The translations under genes were made by a program, and so were the position numbers. The notes beneath the pieces were generated by a model that searched no databases, had not been told where the DNA came from, and saw nothing but the letters and a program-made list of their open reading frames with translations. This document shows positions 27,571-34,919 of a DNA stretch of 34,919 nucleotides, piece by piece (within the stretch, counting starts at the first letter, position 1; the number at the start of each line of letters is the position of its first letter). Origin of the DNA: Candidatus Aenigmatarchaeota archaeon (GTDB lineage Archaea > Aenigmatarchaeota > Aenigmatarchaeia > GW2011-AR5); contig JACPAH010000015.1 in assembly GCA_016180925.1 (NCBI GenBank), forward strand, positions 1 to 34,919. The letters are read 5' to 3'.

Positions 27571-27702
27571 AATGAGAACATTGTAAAAGGTTGCATATAA
27601 ATGTTATTCGCGCGTAATGCGTCAAAAAAACGTAGTTTTTTGGCATCTCAGAGGATTTAATCCCCTGCAGATTACGTCGCAATGGCGGTGTATGGCTGCG
27701 AA

Positions 27703-28023
27703 TCAGGGAGCAATTCTCTTTCCTGTTTCCAGGTCTATCACGGCTATGACCCGCGGGGTGCAGGTTTTGGCGGCGTTCATTATCAGGTGCGGCTCCTCGG
27801 TCTCTATCTCCTTGACCCATGTCCCCTTTGCAGTGGGGTGCGGGGTGCCTTCCAGTAGGTCCGCCTTGAATTCCTCGTCAAGCTTGAAGTTGTAGGGGTC
27901 CGAAAGTATGCAGTGCCCGGATGAAATGCAGCCGTTCTTGTTGTATATTATGCGGAGCCTGTACTTCTTCCTTGTCTTCTTGTCGTGTTCGTACCTCTTG
28001 TCGTCGCCGAGGATTGTTGTCAT
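27703..28023 (-). CDS. Ferredoxin-like protein
   Basis: NKNGCISSGHCILSDPYNFKL...AAKTCTPRVIAVIDLETG: reduced Cys set typical of single-cluster ferredoxins. Confidence 0.7.
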   Translation of the reverse strand: MTTILGDDKRYEHDKKTRKKYRLRIIYNKNGCISSGHCILSDPYNFKLDEEFKADLLEGTPHPTAKGTWVKEIETEEPHLIMNAAKTCTPRVIAVIDLETGKRIAP

Positions 28024-28058
28024 GAATAAGAATAACTTTTAGAATCTATTAAAAGTTG

Positions 28059-28403
28059 TCATAAATAACCTTCGACAACGATTCTGTTCCATTCAGGATG
28101 CTTCTTCAGAAACGTGTCCTTCACATATGGGCATGTGGCTATTATCCTGAGACCGTTCTTCTCCGCGAACTCGAACGCCGCCAGAGAAAGCTTTTCCGCC
28201 GTTCCCTGCCCTCTCATGCTTTCAGGCACGAAGACATGGTGGACGTCCATGATGTCGTTCACTCTTGTATACCCCAGAACGGCCTCGTCGTCCCCGCAGT
28301 CTATGTAGAACTTCTGACCCGTTTCGTCGTGCACAATCTCTCCTGTAAGCTCTTTCTTCTCTTCCTTCTCCATGTCCTCTCCCCTGAGCTGGAAGTCGTC
28401 CAT
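28059..28403 (-). CDS. GNAT-like acetyltransferase (small YidJ-type)
   Basis: ETGQKFYIDCGDDEAVLGYTRVNDIMDVHHVFVPESMRGQGTAEKLSLAAFEFAEKNGLRIIATCPYVKDTFLKKHPEW. Confidence 0.82.
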   Translation of the reverse strand: MDDFQLRGEDMEKEEKKELTGEIVHDETGQKFYIDCGDDEAVLGYTRVNDIMDVHHVFVPESMRGQGTAEKLSLAAFEFAEKNGLRIIATCPYVKDTFLKKHPEWNRIVVEGYL

Positions 28404-28533
28404 GAGAAGAGTATTGATTGAATGTATTAAAAACGAAGAAAGGCTTCATACTCATTCCCACACTTTTCCCATTAACGTGTGAAAGCAACGCTTAATAACA
28501 GGGATTGACAAAATAAATCAATAAGTGTCGACC

Positions 28534-29112
28534 ATGACAGAAGCAACTGCAGCTGTTGAAACGGGTGAATCTGGTATTTCTGAAATGGGTTTGTATGATG
28601 AAGGTCCTGATACCATATCTCCCGTGTTTGTTGGTAAACCTACATTCACGGAACAGCCGGTTGTGAAGAGACCGGCAGGCGCTGAGATAAGGAATCCCCC
28701 TTCTTTGGGCCCGTATGGCTTCACTGAAGAGGAGCGTGGGTTCGTCTTAGGGCTGCAGAACGAGAGAATCGCTACGGAAAAATTCTTTGAGAGTTTTATT
28801 ACAGGAGATGTCGGCACGCCTTATACGGTGAGAGAGATGCTCGCGAAGGGGAGGAGGCCGGAGGTCCAGGAATACCTGATTGTAAGATACTTATTTGACA
28901 ATGGGATTTATGATGAGCATGGCGAGCTGCCGGTCGTTGGAGAAGTCAGGAGATATATGGCGAAGAAGAAAGGCGGAATCGTCAGGGAAGGAGACTTCAG
29001 CTACGCCAATCTGGAAAGGTACTGCAGGGAGAGCGGGCTCAGCGAAACTGCGGCCGACCGTATCCTCGGCACAGCTGTTATGATGTTTGCAACAAAGCCC
29101 GGATTCTACTGA
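28534..29112 (+). CDS. Hypothetical protein
   Basis: ~192-aa ORF, no recognised family. Confidence 0.55.
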   Translation: MTEATAAVETGESGISEMGLYDEGPDTISPVFVGKPTFTEQPVVKRPAGAEIRNPPSLGPYGFTEEERGFVLGLQNERIATEKFFESFITGDVGTPYTVREMLAKGRRPEVQEYLIVRYLFDNGIYDEHGELPVVGEVRRYMAKKKGGIVREGDFSYANLERYCRESGLSETAADRILGTAVMMFATKPGFY

Positions 29113-30060
29113 CTATCTTGCCTTCTTCTTCGGCTTTTCGTCGCCGCTCTCACCCAGATGCTTGTAGGCGCTGTAGGCGGCGGTGACGCCTTCGGCTACT
29201 CCTGTTATCGCCTGCTTGAACTCCGTATCCGCGACATCGCCTGCGGCGTACACACCTTCGATGTTGGTCCTTGACATCCTGTCTATTATTATCTCACCCT
29301 TCTCGTTCAGCTTTACCCCTAACTTCTTCGCAAGCTCGGACAGGGGTATGTGGCCGATTTCAATGAAAAGCGCGTCAAGCGGGAGTTCCTTCTTCCCCTT
29401 GTATGGATTGTCCAACATTGCGCGGTTCACAAACTTGTTCCCCCTTATCTCCTTCACGTTGCTCCTGTTTATTATCTCTATCTTGGAGTTGTTCTCGACT
29501 CGCGTCATGTTGACGGGTTCTGGCCGTATATTCTCGCCGCGGTAAATTATGTACACCTTTTTCCCATAGTCTGACAGCAGGAGCGCCTCCTTTGCCGCCG
29601 AGTCGCTGCCGCCGACAACGCCTATCACCTTGTTCTTGTACATGGCGCCGTCGCACAGCGCGCAGTAATGCACCCCGCGGTTGGCGAACTCCTTCTCCCC
29701 CGGAACGCCGAGCTTCCTCCATATCGTGCCTGTCGCAAAGAGTATTGTTTTCGCGCCGAATGTCCCGCTTTCCGTCTTTAAAGAAAATAATTTGCCTTTC
29801 TTCCCGACATCTGTCACCTTCTCCTCGACGATGTCTATCTTGTAGTCCTTGGCGTGTTCTATCAGCTTCTCGGCAAGCTCGCCGCCTGTCAGCTTCTTGA
29901 ATCCTGGGTAGTTTTCCACTGTGTCGGTGAGGGTTATGGTGCCGCCCATGTTGTCGGCGAATATGACGACCTTGAGCTGGAACCTTCCCGCGTACATGGC
30001 GGCCCCGAAGCCCGCGCACCCGCCTCCTATTATAGCGATGTCGTAGAGCTCTTTCATCAT
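29113..30060 (-). CDS. trxB: Thioredoxin-disulfide reductase
   Basis: IIGGGCAGFGAAMYAGRFQL, YCALCDGAMYKNK (CxxC), GVYAAGDVAD. Confidence 0.93.
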   Translation of the reverse strand: MMKELYDIAIIGGGCAGFGAAMYAGRFQLKVVIFADNMGGTITLTDTVENYPGFKKLTGGELAEKLIEHAKDYKIDIVEEKVTDVGKKGKLFSLKTESGTFGAKTILFATGTIWRKLGVPGEKEFANRGVHYCALCDGAMYKNKVIGVVGGSDSAAKEALLLSDYGKKVYIIYRGENIRPEPVNMTRVENNSKIEIINRSNVKEIRGNKFVNRAMLDNPYKGKKELPLDALFIEIGHIPLSELAKKLGVKLNEKGEIIIDRMSRTNIEGVYAAGDVADTEFKQAITGVAEGVTAAYSAYKHLGESGDEKPKKKAR

Positions 30061-30195
30061 AAAGAATTGGAGCCGGGGGTTAAATAACTATTTCATCAGA
30101 AACCGAAAATTTCTGTGAAATCAAAGTCAAGCAAATCTTGACTTATGATTCGGCAAATCGCGCCGATTTTTAAGCTTTGCGGCTAAATTATCATC

Positions 30196-30366
30196 ATGAA
30201 AAAAGGCGCCGGCGGATGGTTTATCATTCTCAGCATTATAGGCATACTCGTTGGCATCATGATGGTCATAACAGCTTGGGGCGGCAGCTCCATGAGCCCC
30301 ATGCTCACTCTGCTGATAGGCATCTTCGTCGTAATAAAGGAGATTCTGGACATAGCCCACGGCTAG
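30196..30366 (+). CDS. Small membrane protein (56 aa)
   Basis: MKKGAGGWFIILSIIGILVGIMMVITAWGGSSMSPMLTLLIGIFVVIKEILDIAHG*: two hydrophobic helices; below the ORF-track cutoff. Confidence 0.6.
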   Translation: MKKGAGGWFIILSIIGILVGIMMVITAWGGSSMSPMLTLLIGIFVVIKEILDIAHG

Positions 30367-31079
30367 AAGAGTTCAAGATGCCTTACCAGATGTTCCTTCA
30401 GGTACCTTTCCCTGTACTCATGGCCAAGGGATTTCATCGGCTCTTCAATAAGTCCTGCTTCTTTCCTCAGGCTTCTGCTTATGTCCCTGACAGATGCAAG
30501 TCTTCTCTGGCTCATGGCGTCCGACCTTGGTATGACGCGCTTTAGTATTGGAGTCTGAGGTATTTCATCGAACCTGTATTCAGTCTCTGAGATATCTTCA
30601 CACATTTCAGCCACCTCACCGATGATGGGACAATCCGAGAACTCGTCTCTGGCCAGAAGCTTTTTTATACTTGAACTTAATCCGGGGTTTCTTGGAAAGT
30701 TATACTGATAATTGGCCACGATTCTGGCGTGCGTTCTCGCCCTGTAGTAGGCTTTCCTTGCTTCTGGCGTCTCGCTCCATGTGTATTTATCAAACCTTTC
30801 CTGGATGCGCCCGGCCTCTCCTTCAGTTATGCCGGTTCTGTCCTTGTACCTCTCGAGTTCGAGTGGAAATAAGTAGAAAAGGCTGAATGGTCCTTCGCCA
30901 GTAAAGAATGTCTCTGCTTCGCTCTGCCCCGGAATGCCCGCAATATAGTCCTGGAGCGGCACCGGACCCTGGAATGTGTTGACGGCGGTGCCTTCAAGTG
31001 GGCACTCCAGTCTCAGCGCCTCCATTATGTTTTCCATGCATTTCCAGTATCTTGTCCGTTCAGCCAGAAGCATTTTCAT
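30363..31079 (-). CDS. Hypothetical protein
   Basis: 238-aa ORF; overlaps the upstream ORF by 20 nt. Confidence 0.5.
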   Translation of the reverse strand: MKMLLAERTRYWKCMENIMEALRLECPLEGTAVNTFQGPVPLQDYIAGIPGQSEAETFFTGEGPFSLFYLFPLELERYKDRTGITEGEAGRIQERFDKYTWSETPEARKAYYRARTHARIVANYQYNFPRNPGLSSSIKKLLARDEFSDCPIIGEVAEMCEDISETEYRFDEIPQTPILKRVIPRSDAMSQRRLASVRDISRSLRKEAGLIEEPMKSLGHEYRERYLKEHLVRHLELF

Positions 31080-31383
31080 TCCCTTTCAGGGCGCTGAAGT
31101 CCTGCGCCTGCATGTAGTATCCTTTCCTGAAGAAGTCTTTCATCAGGCTCTCGGCTTCGGGCGTCAGGAAGGCTATCTTCACATTCCTTATTTCCTCTAT
31201 GTGGAGAAGCCCAAGAGAGGCGATGTTTTCCAGCGTCCTTGTCTCCTTCTCGTCAACTGTAGAATACTCTCCGCCCTCCTGCTTTATCTTCTTGAGCCAG
31301 TGGGCTATGCTGCGGATGTATGTTTTGCTGTCGCCGCTCTTCATCTTCTGGACGAGCATTCTGTCCAGCGCGTCAATGTCCAT
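31060..31383 (-). CDS. Hypothetical protein
   Basis: 107-aa ORF overlapping the start of the next gene. Confidence 0.5.
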   Translation of the reverse strand: MDIDALDRMLVQKMKSGDSKTYIRSIAHWLKKIKQEGGEYSTVDEKETRTLENIASLGLLHIEEIRNVKIAFLTPEAESLMKDFFRKGYYMQAQDFSALKGNENASG

Positions 31384-31421
31384 TCATAGAAGTTAATAAA
31401 AAAGAATAAAAAGAGATTAAG

Positions 31422-31622
31422 CTATTTCTTGCCCTTCTTCTTTTTCATCGACATGTATCCGATTACAAGGCCGATTATTATGAGGACAACGCCAAGCCCT
31501 ACATGGACCGTATGTTCCGCGCCGAAGCCGACTCCCGAGCTGACATGTGTTTCATGAGGAACCAGGGCATAGAACAGTCCTACCAGAATGAGTATTACTC
31601 CGAGAACCTTTTTTCCATCCAT
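31422..31622 (-). CDS. Small membrane protein
   Basis: MDGKKVLGVILILVGLFYALVPHETHVSSGVGFGAEHTVHVGLGVVLIIIGLVIGYMSMKKKKGKK; start reassigned to the ATG near 31622. Confidence 0.6.
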   Translation of the reverse strand: MDGKKVLGVILILVGLFYALVPHETHVSSGVGFGAEHTVHVGLGVVLIIIGLVIGYMSMKKKKGKK

Positions 31623-31671
31623 CTTTTCACCTCCGGTATGATTATAAGATGGATTCATGTAATATATATAC

Positions 31672-31800
31672 ATGCTGTACCCATGCAGGATATGCAAGTT
31701 CAGATACAGAACAAAGGGCATGGCCAACAAGTGCTACAAGTGGTGCTCCATGCACAAGTCGTGCAATCTTGGAATCATAAAGCATGCGGTGAAGGATTAG
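31672..31800 (+). CDS. Cys-rich small protein (42 aa)
   Basis: MLYPCRICKFRYRTKGMANKCYKWCSMHKSCNLGIIKHAVKD*: CxxC...CxxWCxxHxxC. Confidence 0.5.
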   Translation: MLYPCRICKFRYRTKGMANKCYKWCSMHKSCNLGIIKHAVKD

Positions 31801-33194
31801 CGCCTGTAAGGCCCGGAGACGCCTTCATAAGCAGTCTTCCTGCCTTTGTATGCGGCTGGCAAACCATAGAACGTGTTGGTGAGCTCCCCTGTCTGCAGCG
31901 AATAGTTCGACCTCTCAAGCTGGTATCCTTTTATGGTCGTTGTTCCGGATGGCTGCGGCGCTTTCATCGGCGTTTCGCCCGCTTTTACCATCTCTGGCTT
32001 CTTTATGTACGACGGGACGCCCATCGATGTCCTGAATTTCCATAAAAGCTCTCGGTCTTTGACTGATAAGGCGTAGAAGTGGCAGTCCCACGAGCCGAAA
32101 TAAAGGATTCCGTTGTTAATGCAGGGGGAAGATAAAATTTCATTGTCCGCAAGGAATCGCCACACAAGTTCCCCGTTTTTGCAGTCCAGTGCGTACATAT
32201 TGTGGTCGGAAGAGCCTATGTAAACTGTTCCCTCGTGCGCGAACGCCGATGAAACTATCTTGTTGCCCGTCTGGAACTTCCATTTTATGCGGCCTTTGAG
32301 GTCTATTGAGTACACTTTTCCGTCATAGGAGCCGCAGAATATTGAATCTTCAAATATTGCGGGAGAAGAAGCGCCGCACTTGTTCACGAAGAGCTTCCAT
32401 ATCAGGCTCGAATCTTCTGCGTCAATGCATTTCAAGTGGGCGTCCCATGAGCTTACAAATATTCTGCATCCTGAAGCCTTCGGGATTTTGTCAAACGACC
32501 TTTTTCTGCGGCTGCATATCTCATCATTATTCCTGTCTATCACTAGTGGATTCTGCGAGGCATACTCTCCTATGTACCGTTTCCATATAAGCTTTCCTTC
32601 TGCTGAGATGCGGTAAAGAAAGCCTCCCAGATTGGTGAAGGTCAGCGAGTCGTTGAATGCGCATGGGGAATGGAAGAATTCCCTGTTTGCCGCCTGGAAT
32701 TTCCACATCTCCTTTCCGTCCTCAAGAGACAGCGCATGCAGAATGCCGTCATTGGAGCCTATGTATACAATGCCTTCCGCAATGCAGGGCGTTGCCCATA
32801 CCTTCTTTCCGGCAGAGAATTTCCACATAAGGTCACCGCTTTTTGAAAATGCATAGACATGACCATCTCCGGATCCTGCAAGCACATAGTCATTGTAAGC
32901 CGTCGGAGTTGACCATACCATATCCCCCGTCTTGTAGCTCCATTCCTTTTCCCCATCATAATTCAAAGCATAAATGAATGTGTCATTGCAGCCGAAGAAT
33001 ATCATCCCGTCTCCTGCAAGAGGCGACGAAAGCATGCTGCCACCCATTCCTATGCTCCATGCCCTGTTAGGTGTTGAGTCTGAGATGTCGATGGAAAAGT
33101 CCGAATCCTTCAAGTCGTCCATAAATAATAATTGACAAGAATTCTTTAAAACGCAGCAAAACCAATAAAATTGTATGCATGTGTTCAAGGACAA
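31797..33194 (-). CDS. PQQ-like beta-propeller repeat protein
   Basis: Repeated DGxxYALxxxxGxxxWxFxxxxxxxSSPxxxxGxxYxGS blades. Confidence 0.85.
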   Translation of the reverse strand: MSLNTCIQFYWFCCVLKNSCQLLFMDDLKDSDFSIDISDSTPNRAWSIGMGGSMLSSPLAGDGMIFFGCNDTFIYALNYDGEKEWSYKTGDMVWSTPTAYNDYVLAGSGDGHVYAFSKSGDLMWKFSAGKKVWATPCIAEGIVYIGSNDGILHALSLEDGKEMWKFQAANREFFHSPCAFNDSLTFTNLGGFLYRISAEGKLIWKRYIGEYASQNPLVIDRNNDEICSRRKRSFDKIPKASGCRIFVSSWDAHLKCIDAEDSSLIWKLFVNKCGASSPAIFEDSIFCGSYDGKVYSIDLKGRIKWKFQTGNKIVSSAFAHEGTVYIGSSDHNMYALDCKNGELVWRFLADNEILSSPCINNGILYFGSWDCHFYALSVKDRELLWKFRTSMGVPSYIKKPEMVKAGETPMKAPQPSGTTTIKGYQLERSNYSLQTGELTNTFYGLPAAYKGRKTAYEGVSGPYRR

Positions 33195-33480
33195 GTTCGG
33201 CAGAAATGTCAGGCTGACTGATGAGAGGCTCGGCCATATTCTGGAGCACCCGGAGCTTTCTAATCCTATAGATAAGATAACAGAAACGCTTATGTTTCCT
33301 TCGATTGTCCTGAAAAGCGAAGATGACTCTTATGTCTGGCTTTATTACCGCCCCTATAAATTCAATGGCGAAAAAAGCTTTTTATTGGTAATAGTCAAAA
33401 TAAGCAATGGAGAGGGCTTTGTCATAACGGCATTTTATGTCAGAAACCTCCAGAAAGGTGAAGTTATATGGAAGGCTTAA
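33175..33480 (+). CDS. Small protein resembling phage/TA-associated PBECR/DUF4258-type families
   Basis: MHVFKDKFGRNVRLTDERLGHILEHPEL...VWLYYRPYKF..FLLVIVKISNGEGFVITAFYV. Confidence 0.5.
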   Translation: MHVFKDKFGRNVRLTDERLGHILEHPELSNPIDKITETLMFPSIVLKSEDDSYVWLYYRPYKFNGEKSFLLVIVKISNGEGFVITAFYVRNLQKGEVIWKA

Positions 33481-33683
33481 AGGTATGGTACGATGAAGAA
33501 GGGGATTATTTGGAGTTCTCCATAGTCAAGAGGAAAGGGATTTTTGAGGATGATGGGCATGGCATTTTCAAGCGCATAGACCCGAAGACCAAAGAAGTGA
33601 TAGGGTTTGGCGTCATTAATTTCAAGAAAAAGCTCAAGAAGAACAAGCAGATAGACCTGCCGATTAACATAAAAGTTGTTTAA
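33468..33683 (+). CDS. DUF2283-like small protein (putative antitoxin)
   Basis: MEGLKVWYDEEGDYLEFSIVKRKG...GHGIFKRIDPKTKEVIGFGVINF; overlaps the preceding ORF by 13 nt. Confidence 0.6.
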   Translation: MEGLKVWYDEEGDYLEFSIVKRKGIFEDDGHGIFKRIDPKTKEVIGFGVINFKKKLKKNKQIDLPINIKVV

Positions 33684-33692
33684 TTTTTCCGG

Positions 33693-33815
33693 TTAATCCT
33701 GGCTCTTCAGGCAGCGCGGGCACTCAGGAATTTCTTCCCATTGCCCGAAGAGCTTGACCCTCTTCATCTTCATCTTCCCGCCGCAGACGTTGCATGTGAA
33801 CTCATGTTCTTCCAT
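33693..33815 (-). CDS. Small zinc-ribbon protein (40 aa)
   Basis: MEEHEFTCNVCGGKMKMKRVKLFGQWEEIPECPRCLKSQD*: two CxxC knuckles. Confidence 0.6.
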   Translation of the reverse strand: MEEHEFTCNVCGGKMKMKRVKLFGQWEEIPECPRCLKSQD

Positions 33816-33825
33816 GTTATCACGC

Positions 33826-34293
33826 TCAGTGGCAGACCTTCTCCCCGCGCTTTTCGAGGTATTTCTGGTGGTATTCTTCTGCCGGGTAGAAATCCTTCGC
33901 GGGAGCTATTTCTGTGGATATGGGTTTCTTGCGTTTTTTCTGCTCCGTTTTCTTCGACTTTTCAGCCGCAGATTTCTGCTCTTCACTGGAGTAAAAGATT
34001 GCCGACCTGTACTGGGTTCCTGTGTCAGGGCCCTGCCTGTTGACCTGCGTCGGGTCGTGGATGCTCCAAAACACCTTAAGCAGATTCTCGTATGAGGCAA
34101 CTTTTGGGTCGAATTCCACTAACACGGCTTCAGCATGCCCTGTGTCGTCGTTGCAGACGTCCTTATACGAGGGATTCTGAGTCCTCCCTCCCGTGTACCC
34201 TGCGAAGGTCTTCTTGACGCCCTTCACATTGTCGAATGATGCCTGCACTCCCCAGAAGCACCCTGCGGCAAATATCGCCTTCTCCGTTTTCAT
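33826..34293 (-). CDS. msrA: Peptide methionine sulfoxide reductase A
   Basis: AIFAAGCFWGVQASFDNVKGVKKTFAGYTGG...YKDVCNDDTGHAEAVLVEFDP. Confidence 0.95.
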   Translation of the reverse strand: MKTEKAIFAAGCFWGVQASFDNVKGVKKTFAGYTGGRTQNPSYKDVCNDDTGHAEAVLVEFDPKVASYENLLKVFWSIHDPTQVNRQGPDTGTQYRSAIFYSSEEQKSAAEKSKKTEQKKRKKPISTEIAPAKDFYPAEEYHQKYLEKRGEKVCH

Positions 34294-34326
34294 GAAGCCT
34301 CGAGCGAGAGTCGAACTCGCGACCTT

Positions 34327-34357
34327 TTAAGGAGAATTGTGGAAATCACGAATTCTT
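34327..34357 (-). other. tRNA-Thr intron 2 (31 nt, 42/43)
   Basis: AAGAATTCGTGATTTCCACAATTCTCCTTAA; central helix AAGG/CCTT, bulges TA|A and AA|A, inner helix AGAATT/AATTCT. Confidence 0.88.
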
Positions 34358-34371
34358 TACCTTACCAAGGT

Positions 34372-34388
34372 TTAGCGGCATTGCTGCT
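34372..34388 (-). other. tRNA-Thr intron 1 (17 nt, 28/29)
   Basis: AGCAGCAATGCCGCTAA; central helix AGCG/CGCT, bulges TT|A and AA|A, inner GCA-GCAA-TGC hairpin. Confidence 0.88.
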
Positions 34389-34455
34389 AACGCTCTACCA
34401 ACTGAGCTATCGAGGCGCAGTTAAAATGTTGTAGACAAATAATTAAATACGTCTG

Positions 34456-34919
34456 ATGGATATGTATTTCATGCTAAACAGAGCGGCTCTGGGAATTGCG
34501 CTTCTGGTTGCTGTCAGCGCATGCGTCCAGACGGGGAATGTCGCAGGGGATGATAGCATGTCAAAAAACAGGCTGGTTATTTTCGATACTTCAATGGGGA
34601 ACTTTGCCGTGGAGCTTCTGCAGGACAAGGCGCCGCAGACGACGGCGAATTTCATCAGGCTTGCGCAGAGTGGATTTTATGACAGCACCACCTTCCATCG
34701 CGTCATAGACGGCTTCATGATACAGGGGGGCGACCCGAGCGGCGACGGCACTGGAGGCCCGGGATATACGATAAAAGACGAGTTCGGTCCGGGGCTCAGG
34801 CACGATTCTCCCGGCATCCTGTCGATGGCCAATGCCGGCCCGGACACCGGAGGCAGCCAGTTCTTCATAACCGTCGCGCCTGCGCCGTGGCTTGACGGGA
34901 AGCACGCAATTTTCGGGAA
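34456..34919 (+). CDS. Cyclophilin-type peptidyl-prolyl isomerase with lipoprotein-like signal; runs off the right edge
   Basis: [12 protein letters not shown] lipobox-like; [52 protein letters not shown]...[21 protein letters not shown]. Confidence 0.93.
   Translation, partial: MDMYFMLNRAALGIALLVAVSACVQTGNVAGDDSMSKNRLVIFDTSMGNFAVELLQDKAPQTTANFIRLAQSGFYDSTTFHRVIDGFMIQGGDPSGDGTGGPGYTIKDEFGPGLRHDSPGILSMANAGPDTGGSQFFITVAPAPWLDGKHAIFG

Larger units (their letters stand above)
34296..34416 (-). tRNA. tRNA-Thr(GGT) with two non-canonical introns (34372-34388 at 28/29; 34327-34357 at 42/43)
   Basis: Exons 28+14+31 nt give GCCTCGA TA GCTC AGTTGGTA GAGC G TTACC TTGGTAA GGTAA AGGTC GCGAG TTCGACT CTCGC TCGAGGC T: every stem perfect, 73 nt, U73 discriminator. 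Confidence 0.9.

Noticed and set aside
34389-34416. Reading tRNA-Thr as a tRNA with anticodon loop AGCAATGCC (TTAGC/GCTAA stem)
   Set aside because: Loop would be 9 nt without U33, leaving a large insertion before the variable loop; the two-intron Thr(GGT) solution satisfies all stems and both BHB motifs.
1-34919. CRISPR array or cas genes
   Set aside because: No regularly spaced direct repeats with unique spacers and no Cas-like ORFs seen; repeated intergenic motifs are variable hairpins, not spacer arrays.

Overview
The window is archaeal chromosomal DNA. It carries the canonical RNA polymerase/translation cluster (rpoH-rpoB-rpoA1-rpoA2-L30e-nusA-S12-S7, then fusA, all on the minus strand). 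Also present are aIF5B, ndk, S10, EF-1A, a 5S rRNA, four tRNA genes, housekeeping genes (lysA, aminotransferase, trxB, msrA, cyclophilin, Fic, PQQ-repeat protein) and several small Cys-rich or hypothetical ORFs. The most striking signal is an unusual density of archaeal bulge-helix-bulge (BHB) introns. All four tRNAs are interrupted by six introns in total. Four of these are at non-canonical positions: Asp 5/6 in the acceptor stem, Lys 20/21 in the D-loop, Thr 28/29 and Thr 42/43. The EF-2 gene (fusA) appears to carry a 30-nt BHB-like intron with two in-frame stop codons, splitting the P-loop lysine codon (AHIDHGK^TTL). rpoA2 encodes a ~190-aa mini-intein, immediately followed by an exact 52-bp tandem duplication that breaks the frame. 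Intergenic regions hold trains of short perfect hairpins, usually with 3-4 nt loops. At least five share an ATCTGC-[hairpin]-GAGATGC-[hairpin] layout, some with pseudoknot-capable or mutually exclusive pairings. Several single-base frameshifts at homopolymers look like sequencing or assembly errors. All calls come from reading the sequence by eye; no database search or folding program was run.
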